Shown here one piece after another: positions 60,134-64,000 of a stretch of 64,000 nt of DNA. Where the stretch lies: contig NZ_JBAWKC010000007.1 of NCBI RefSeq assembly GCF_044003965.1, positions 1-64,000 on the forward strand, written 5' to 3'. Below the pieces are notes generated by a model that worked only from the letters and a program-made list of their open reading frames with translations, was not told the origin of the DNA and made no database searches. Numbering within the stretch: the first letter of the stretch is position 1; every line of letters starts with the position of its first letter. The position numbers and the translations under genes were made by a program. The stretch is from Yeosuana aquiaggeris. GTDB taxonomy: Bacteria; Bacteroidota; Bacteroidia; Flavobacteriales; Flavobacteriaceae.

Positions 60134-60889
60134 TTAAAAAAACCATAATTTAATTGCCATTCCTGAGACCATTATAATCAAAAATATTTTTACTATCTGA
60201 TCTCCCTTATTCACAGACCATCTGCTGGTAAACCATCCACCGGCTGCCTGACCTGATGCCAAAGTTAACCCAGCCACCCAATCAAGTTTTAAATTGAATC
60301 CAAACATCAACAAAGCCGCACTTGTGTACACAAACATGACCAGTATTTTGATCACATTTGACTTAATCAATGTGAGATGATTTATAGACGATAAGGCTAA
60401 CAAAATAAATATTCCTGTACCGGCCTGAATAAAACCACCATAAATCCCTATAAAGAAAAAAGCAATGATACTATATTTTAAATATTTACCTGTTATTCTA
60501 TCTGCTAAATCATTAAAATTTTGTTTCGGTCTAAAGACCATAAATACAACAATAGTCATCATAACTACTGCTAAAATTTTATTAAACAGTTCCCCTTTGA
60601 TGTCAATAGCAAGTTTAGCACCGATAACCGCTCCAATAGTAGCCGAAATAGATAAATAAATGGGGAAGACTGACTTATCAATAGCCTTTTTACTGTGGTA
60701 GCCAGCAATGTTAAAAATTGATTGAATAAAAATGGCTATCCTGTTGGTACCGTTAGCAACATTTGAGGGTAATCCTACAAAAATCAAAACAGGTAAGGTA
60801 AGTAGTGAACCACCACCACTCATAGTATTTATAATTCCGACTATAATGCCAACAACCACTAAAAGTACATAGTAATACCAATGTTCCAT
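60134..60889 (-). CDS. TauE/SafE family sulfite/anion exporter-like permease
   Basis: 251 residues with about eight membrane segments. Both family half-repeats are visible: IVGIINTMSGGGSLLTLPVLIFVGLPSNVANGTNRIAIF and GIYGGFIQAGTGIFILLALSSINHL. Moves sulfite, sulfoacetate or other organic anions; the actual substrate is not deducible. First gene of the short minus-strand unit with the nitroreductase and aminotransferase. Confidence 0.9.
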   Translation of the reverse strand: MEHWYYYVLLVVVGIIVGIINTMSGGGSLLTLPVLIFVGLPSNVANGTNRIAIFIQSIFNIAGYHSKKAIDKSVFPIYLSISATIGAVIGAKLAIDIKGELFNKILAVVMMTIVVFMVFRPKQNFNDLADRITGKYLKYSIIAFFFIGIYGGFIQAGTGIFILLALSSINHLTLIKSNVIKILVMFVYTSAALLMFGFNLKLDWVAGLTLASGQAAGGWFTSRWSVNKGDQIVKIFLIIMVSGMAIKLWFF

Positions 60890-60973
60890 GTAGCAAAAGT
60901 ACAGTCAAAAAATGAATAAAAAATAAGAAAATAAAAAAAAGAAAAAAGGTTTTTTAGATACAAAAAAGGTTTC

Positions 60974-60981
60974 TATATTTG
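60974..60981 (+). promoter_or_regulatory. Predicted -7 element of the tRNA-Ser gene (TATATTTG)
   Basis: Exact TAnnTTTG match placed 11 bp before the tRNA 5' end. The upstream -33 element is only a T run near 60951. Confidence 0.5.
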
Positions 60982-60992
60982 CAACCGCAATC

Positions 60993-61077
60993 GGAGAAAT
61001 GGCAGAGTGGTCGAATGCGGCAGTCTTGAAAACTGTTGAGGGTCACACCTCCGGGGGTTCGAATCCCTCTTTCTCCG
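60993..61077 (+). tRNA. tRNA-Ser (anticodon UGA)
   Basis: 85 nt. Acceptor stem GGAGAAA (60993-60999) pairs with TTTCTCC (61070-61076), discriminator G61077, no encoded CCA. Anticodon stem GCAGT/ACTGT around loop CTTGAAA gives anticodon TGA at 61027-61029. A long variable arm (about 61036-61050) and T arm GGGGGTTCGAATCCCTC complete a class II serine tRNA. Its 3' end is the likely integration site of the element that follows. Confidence 0.95.
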
Positions 61078-61112
61078 CGAAAACGATGTTTCAAAAGAAA
61101 CATAAAACTTCA

Positions 61113-61148
61113 AAAACCCTTTAAACATCAGTGTTTAAGGGGTTTTTT
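61113..61148 (+). terminator. Intrinsic terminator after tRNA-Ser
   Basis: AAAAACCCTTTAAAC (61113-61127) pairs with GTTTAAGGGGTTTTT (61134-61148) with a single T-G pair, ending in a T run. Confidence 0.85.
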
Positions 61149-61192
61149 AGTTTTTGACCATTTTCAAAAAGCACTTAAAAGCGCATAGAACA

Positions 61193-61248
61193 GTTACCCT
61201 ATAGGTTACCCTATTGCAATTTTAGGTTCGATTCCAAACTAGGGTAAC
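61193..61248. repeat. Three GTTACCCTA repeats before the integrase (candidate arm-type sites)
   Basis: GTTACCCTAT occurs at 61193-61202 and 61205-61214, and in reverse orientation as TAGGGTAAC at 61240-61248. Short clustered repeats next to an integrase and its tRNA target are typical of integrase arm-binding or excisionase sites. Confidence 0.45.
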
Positions 61249-61260
61249 TACTTTTTAATA

Positions 61261-61277
61261 ATTCGCTGCGAATTCGC
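61261..61277. repeat. 17-bp repeat ATTCGCTGCGAATTCGC, copy 1 (before integrase)
   Basis: Identical to 63615-63631. Contains the 10-bp palindrome GCGAATTCGC. Ends 60 nt before the integrase ATG at 61338. Confidence 0.6.
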
Positions 61278-61337
61278 CGCTATCATTAGGCTATCGATAT
61301 GTTTTTTAATTCATTAGTACTAATTAAAAAGGTAACT

Positions 61338-62561
61338 ATGCTTAAAATTATTTACTTTATCAAAACGGAAAAATCAAACACGAATGGTGAGTGCCCTATT
61401 TATGCTAAAATTACATATCAAGGAAAAAGTATTACCATCAGTACTGGAAAATGTATTTCTAAAGAAAGGTGGGACTTCACAAATCACCTTAGAGGGTCAT
61501 TAAAAATTCAAAAGGAAAAAGCAATCAAAGCCTCATTAGACTCTTTAGCCATGTTATTTGAAACTAAATTCAATTTATTACTTAAAAACGATTCTACTAT
61601 TAATCTTAACGACATAAAAAGCGACATTCTTGGCAAAAAGAAGGTTAAGGCTAAAAGCAAAATTGGTATTATAGAAGTTTTTGAGATACATAATTTGGAT
61701 TTTGAAAGGAAAGTGAAATATGGAGAACGCGCTGCTGCTTCTTTACAGAAATACAATCGCGCCAAAGACCTAATTAAACTATTTTTACGAAAAAAATATA
61801 AAATTGATAACATCAATGTAGACAACATTACAGGTGCCTTTGTACATAATCTTGAATCTTTTTTAAAATATGAAAGTGAGCATAAAGGAAAGATTGGTAT
61901 TAAGAATAACTCAGTTGTAAAATATTTTAAAACCTTTAAAACCGTATGTAACTTTGGAATTAAACTAGATTTAATTGTAAAAAATCCGTTTTCAAAATAT
62001 GAAGGAAAATTAAAGACAAAAGACGCAACATTTTTAACACAAGTGGAGTTGAATAAAATTGAAGAACGTGTATTTAAAATTGAAAGATTAGATAAGGTAA
62101 AAGATATATTTCTTTTTAGCTGTTATACTGGTTACGCTCCTATCGATGCAGAAAATTTAACCACTGACAATTTAATCAAAAATAATGACGGCGATTTATG
62201 GATTATTGCAGATAGAATAAAAACCGGTATCAGAGCCAATGTTCCTGTTTTGCCACCTGCACAAAGAATTATCGAAAAGTATAAGGATAAACAAGAAACA
62301 TTAATTCCTAAAATGTCTAATCAAAAAATGAATGCTTATTTAAAAGAAATAGCAGATGTATGTGGCATTCCAAAAAACTTAACCTGGTATGTAGCAAGAC
62401 ACACCTTCGCTACTACAGTAACCTTAGGAAATGGTATTAGAATAGAAAATGTATCGGCTATGATGGGTCATTCTAATATTAAACAAACGCAACATTATGC
62501 AAAAGTTCTCGATACTAGCGTATTGGATGATATGCAAAAATTAAAATTTAAATATAAATAG
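61338..62561 (+). CDS. Tyrosine recombinase/integrase of an integrated element
   Basis: 407 residues from ATG at 61338 (an in-frame ATG at 61299 is less likely because the Arm domain begins at MLKIIYFIKTEKSNTNGECPIYAKITYQG). Arm-binding domain to about 95, core-binding domain about 110-215, catalytic domain to the end. Catalytic residues seen: Lys in ADRIKTGIRANVP, Arg354 in VARHTFATT, His378 in MMGHSN, nucleophile Tyr387 in QHYAKV. Two positions depart from the usual pattern: no Arg in YTGYAPIDAEN (Bacteroides IntDOT is also reported to lack it), and Tyr351 where HxxR has His. It faces away from the tRNA-Ser gene. Confidence 0.92.
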   Translation: MLKIIYFIKTEKSNTNGECPIYAKITYQGKSITISTGKCISKERWDFTNHLRGSLKIQKEKAIKASLDSLAMLFETKFNLLLKNDSTINLNDIKSDILGKKKVKAKSKIGIIEVFEIHNLDFERKVKYGERAAASLQKYNRAKDLIKLFLRKKYKIDNINVDNITGAFVHNLESFLKYESEHKGKIGIKNNSVVKYFKTFKTVCNFGIKLDLIVKNPFSKYEGKLKTKDATFLTQVELNKIEERVFKIERLDKVKDIFLFSCYTGYAPIDAENLTTDNLIKNNDGDLWIIADRIKTGIRANVPVLPPAQRIIEKYKDKQETLIPKMSNQKMNAYLKEIADVCGIPKNLTWYVARHTFATTVTLGNGIRIENVSAMMGHSNIKQTQHYAKVLDTSVLDDMQKLKFKYK

Positions 62562-62570
62562 CCTTTAAAA

Positions 62571-62605
62571 TTTAACTGCAATTTTGTCTAAAAATTGCAG
62601 TTAAA
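62571..62605 (+). terminator. Strong hairpin after the integrase gene
   Basis: Perfect 15-bp arms TTTAACTGCAATTTT (62571-62585) and AAAATTGCAGTTAAA (62591-62605), loop GTCTA, 10 bp after the stop. No T run follows, so termination efficiency is uncertain. Confidence 0.6.
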
Positions 62606-62667
62606 ATCTTAAAACTCTTGCTTTCTGTCGAAAGGATGTAATATATTTATGTATAAATTTAGAGATT

Positions 62668-63609
62668 ATGAATTACGCATATCAAACACAGGCAGCTATA
62701 ACTAAATTATTAGAATTTAAAATAGAATATAGTACAGTATATAAAAGTTATATTTTAAATGGCAAATGGACTGATGAATACCACGAATCCTTATATCATG
62801 AAGAAATAGAAGAAATTAAAAACCTTTTACACCTTACGTTAAAAAATGCGTTAAATCACGAAGAATATTTACAAGACCTTCTGGATCAAATGTGGAAAAG
62901 AGTCCAATGGTTAATGGACAATGAACATAATTCACCTAATTTTATTGATTTCTATTCTGAAAAAATTCTACAAAATGAGTTATCAAATAAAAAGTTGTCT
63001 GCCGATAAACTCACCTATGAAAAGTTTAAAAAAGGTGAATCGGAAGTAAGTGAAGAAAATTTAGATTTATTCAATTACCTGAGTTTCAATTCTGGAATAC
63101 TAAATCAATACAAAAGTAGTGTGGATTTTGAAAAAGGGCTTTTGCTTAATGCTATAGACGTTTACAAACAAGCCATAAATGATTTGTATGATTACATTTA
63201 TTCGATACATATGAATGCAGAGTATACGGATTTTAAAAACTTCGAATTTGAGGATTTAAAACCTGTAAATACATTAAATGAAAAGATGAAAACTTGTAAT
63301 TTTAATCTTGAAAAAAAAAGTATAGCATATTTATTTAGAATACTGATAGAAGAAAATATAATCATTTTTAATGAATCTGATATTTTTAAAAACGAATTAG
63401 AAATGAAAAAATTTGTGCAATATCATTTTACTTATTTAGATGATCAAAAAAAACATGTTCCAATTAAAAATTTAAACAGAGAATATTCGGAAATGAAATC
63501 AAGACATCCAGAACATGTTGAGAAACAAATAAAGATTAATGATAATCTTTTGAATATACTAAATAAGAGGAAAAACGACCTTATTAATATCCAAAACAAA
63601 AACAGCTAA
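62668..63609 (+). CDS. Unrecognised protein of the integrated element
   Basis: 313 residues, no signal peptide or membrane segment, A+T-rich and rich in Lys, Glu and Asn. Predicted mostly helical; no Cys-rich or nucleotide-binding motif. The last 100 residues (KKSIAYLFRILIEENIIIFNESDIF … KKFVQYHFTYLDDQKKHVPI … YSEMKSRHPEHVEKQIKIND) have the rhythm of the C-terminal part of RteC-type regulators of Bacteroides conjugative transposons, but this is a faint resemblance. It lies between the integrase and the excisionase-like gene, so a regulatory or recombination-accessory role is plausible. ATG at 62668, 107 bp after the integrase stop. Confidence 0.65.
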   Translation: MNYAYQTQAAITKLLEFKIEYSTVYKSYILNGKWTDEYHESLYHEEIEEIKNLLHLTLKNALNHEEYLQDLLDQMWKRVQWLMDNEHNSPNFIDFYSEKILQNELSNKKLSADKLTYEKFKKGESEVSEENLDLFNYLSFNSGILNQYKSSVDFEKGLLLNAIDVYKQAINDLYDYIYSIHMNAEYTDFKNFEFEDLKPVNTLNEKMKTCNFNLEKKSIAYLFRILIEENIIIFNESDIFKNELEMKKFVQYHFTYLDDQKKHVPIKNLNREYSEMKSRHPEHVEKQIKINDNLLNILNKRKNDLINIQNKNS

Positions 63610-63614
63610 AGATT

Positions 63615-63631
63615 ATTCGCTGCGAATTCGC
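63615..63631. repeat. 17-bp repeat ATTCGCTGCGAATTCGC, copy 2 (before excisionase-like gene)
   Basis: Identical to 61261-61277; ends 62 nt before the ATG at 63694, almost the same distance as copy 1 from the integrase start. Confidence 0.6.
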
Positions 63632-63693
63632 TGATAAACTAAAATTATTTTAAAACAACTCTTTTACTTTGTGACATATTAAAACAGAAAAAT

Positions 63694-63993
63694 ATGTCTG
63701 ATTATTCACATGAAATAGTAATCCCTTCACTAAAGGCAATAGAGAATTTATTGGAACCTATCATTTTAAAGTTAGACCATTTAACCTCTATGAAATCTGA
63801 AAATGCCTCAAATGCTAATTCAAACAAATATTACAGAAACTCCGATTTAAAAAATCTCTTTGGTCTTTCATCAAACACTATCATTAAATATAGAGAAACT
63901 GGAGTACTTCCTTACACAAAATTAGGAGAATTGTATTTATATGATGTGAAAGCAATTGATGAAATTCTTAAAGAAAACACAGTAAAATTTTAA
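63694..63993 (+). CDS. Excisionase-like helix-turn-helix protein
   Basis: 99 residues. The N-terminal half is a short helical region (IPSLKAIENLLEPIILKLDHL); the C-terminal half is a MerR/excisionase-type HTH (YYRNSDLKNLFGLSSNTIIKYRETGVLPYTKLGELYLYDVKAIDEIL), the form found downstream of integrases in Bacteroidetes elements. Expected to bind the element ends and steer excision or to act as a small regulator. Shares the 17-bp upstream repeat with the integrase gene. The element continues beyond the window. Confidence 0.85.
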   Translation: MSDYSHEIVIPSLKAIENLLEPIILKLDHLTSMKSENASNANSNKYYRNSDLKNLFGLSSNTIIKYRETGVLPYTKLGELYLYDVKAIDEILKENTVKF

Positions 63994-64000
63994 GTTATGA

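Noticed and set aside
58285..60889. Aminotransferase, nitroreductase and permease as a natural-product or sugar-modification cluster
   Set aside because: Only three generic genes, with no synthase, glycosyltransferase or sugar-nucleotide enzyme nearby; a shared pathway cannot be supported.
60993..64000. A prophage beginning at the tRNA-Ser gene
   Set aside because: No phage structural, replication or lysis gene is seen. The integrase is of the type common in Bacteroidetes conjugative and mobilisable elements, and the remainder lies outside the window.

Overview
The window comes from a gliding bacterium of the phylum Bacteroidetes, most likely a marine member of the Flavobacteriaceae. The grounds are strongly A+T-rich DNA, promoters of the TTG-N19/20-TAnnTTTG type, weak Shine-Dalgarno sequences, type IX secretion (T9SS) sorting domains, PorP/SprF proteins, and flavobacterial versions of MenD, RibB, FtsK and LptF/G.

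Left third (1-25214, all minus strand). This is a gliding-motility adhesin locus transcribed right to left: a beta-helix-like secreted protein (21193-22521), a SprC-like protein with a gliding C-terminal domain, a SprD-like PorP/coiled-coil protein, a giant SprB-like adhesin of about 5,550 residues, and the start of a SprF-like protein that runs off the left edge. The order sprC-sprD-sprB-sprF matches the Flavobacterium johnsoniae operon. The adhesin gene is repetitive at three levels: modules of about 82 residues, seven-module superunits of 571-586 residues, and two very recent duplications of 1.7 kb and 1.5 kb. Upstream lie a small secreted protein with its own promoter and terminator, and a secreted SH3-like/coiled-coil/SH3-like protein whose repeats resemble those of SprD.

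Middle (25283-46082). Housekeeping genes: mnmE and a CvfB-like RNA-binding protein; a menaquinone cluster (hotdog thioesterase, menF, menD); a GNAT acetyltransferase; a nitronate monooxygenase-like enzyme; two tandem secreted PepSY-like paralogues with unusual phased palindromes between them; dnaK; a lipoprotein with a short collagen-like stretch; sdaA; an NTF2-like protein; panB with an overlapping RluA-type pseudouridine synthase; an aldehyde dehydrogenase; a CPBP protease with an Lrp regulator, divergent from a methionine gamma-lyase-like enzyme; and an NhaC antiporter.

Right part (46143-60889). Peroxide defence (katG with an ankyrin gene behind it, and tpx), a fasciclin protein, and a cell-envelope/riboflavin run dgkA-ftsK-lolA-lptF/G-ribB. 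The GTP cyclohydrolase II half of the RibB protein has lost its zinc cysteines. Then come a T9SS-exported GH16 glucanase, a DegT aminotransferase, a nitroreductase and a TauE/SafE permease.

Right edge (60993-64000). A tRNA-Ser(UGA) gene is followed directly by a tyrosine recombinase, an unrecognised 313-residue protein and an excisionase-like HTH protein: the left end of an integrated element that continues past the window. Short repeats upstream of the integrase, and a 17-bp repeat at the same distance from both the integrase and excisionase starts, suggest element-specific control. No CRISPR array, rRNA or insertion sequence was seen.
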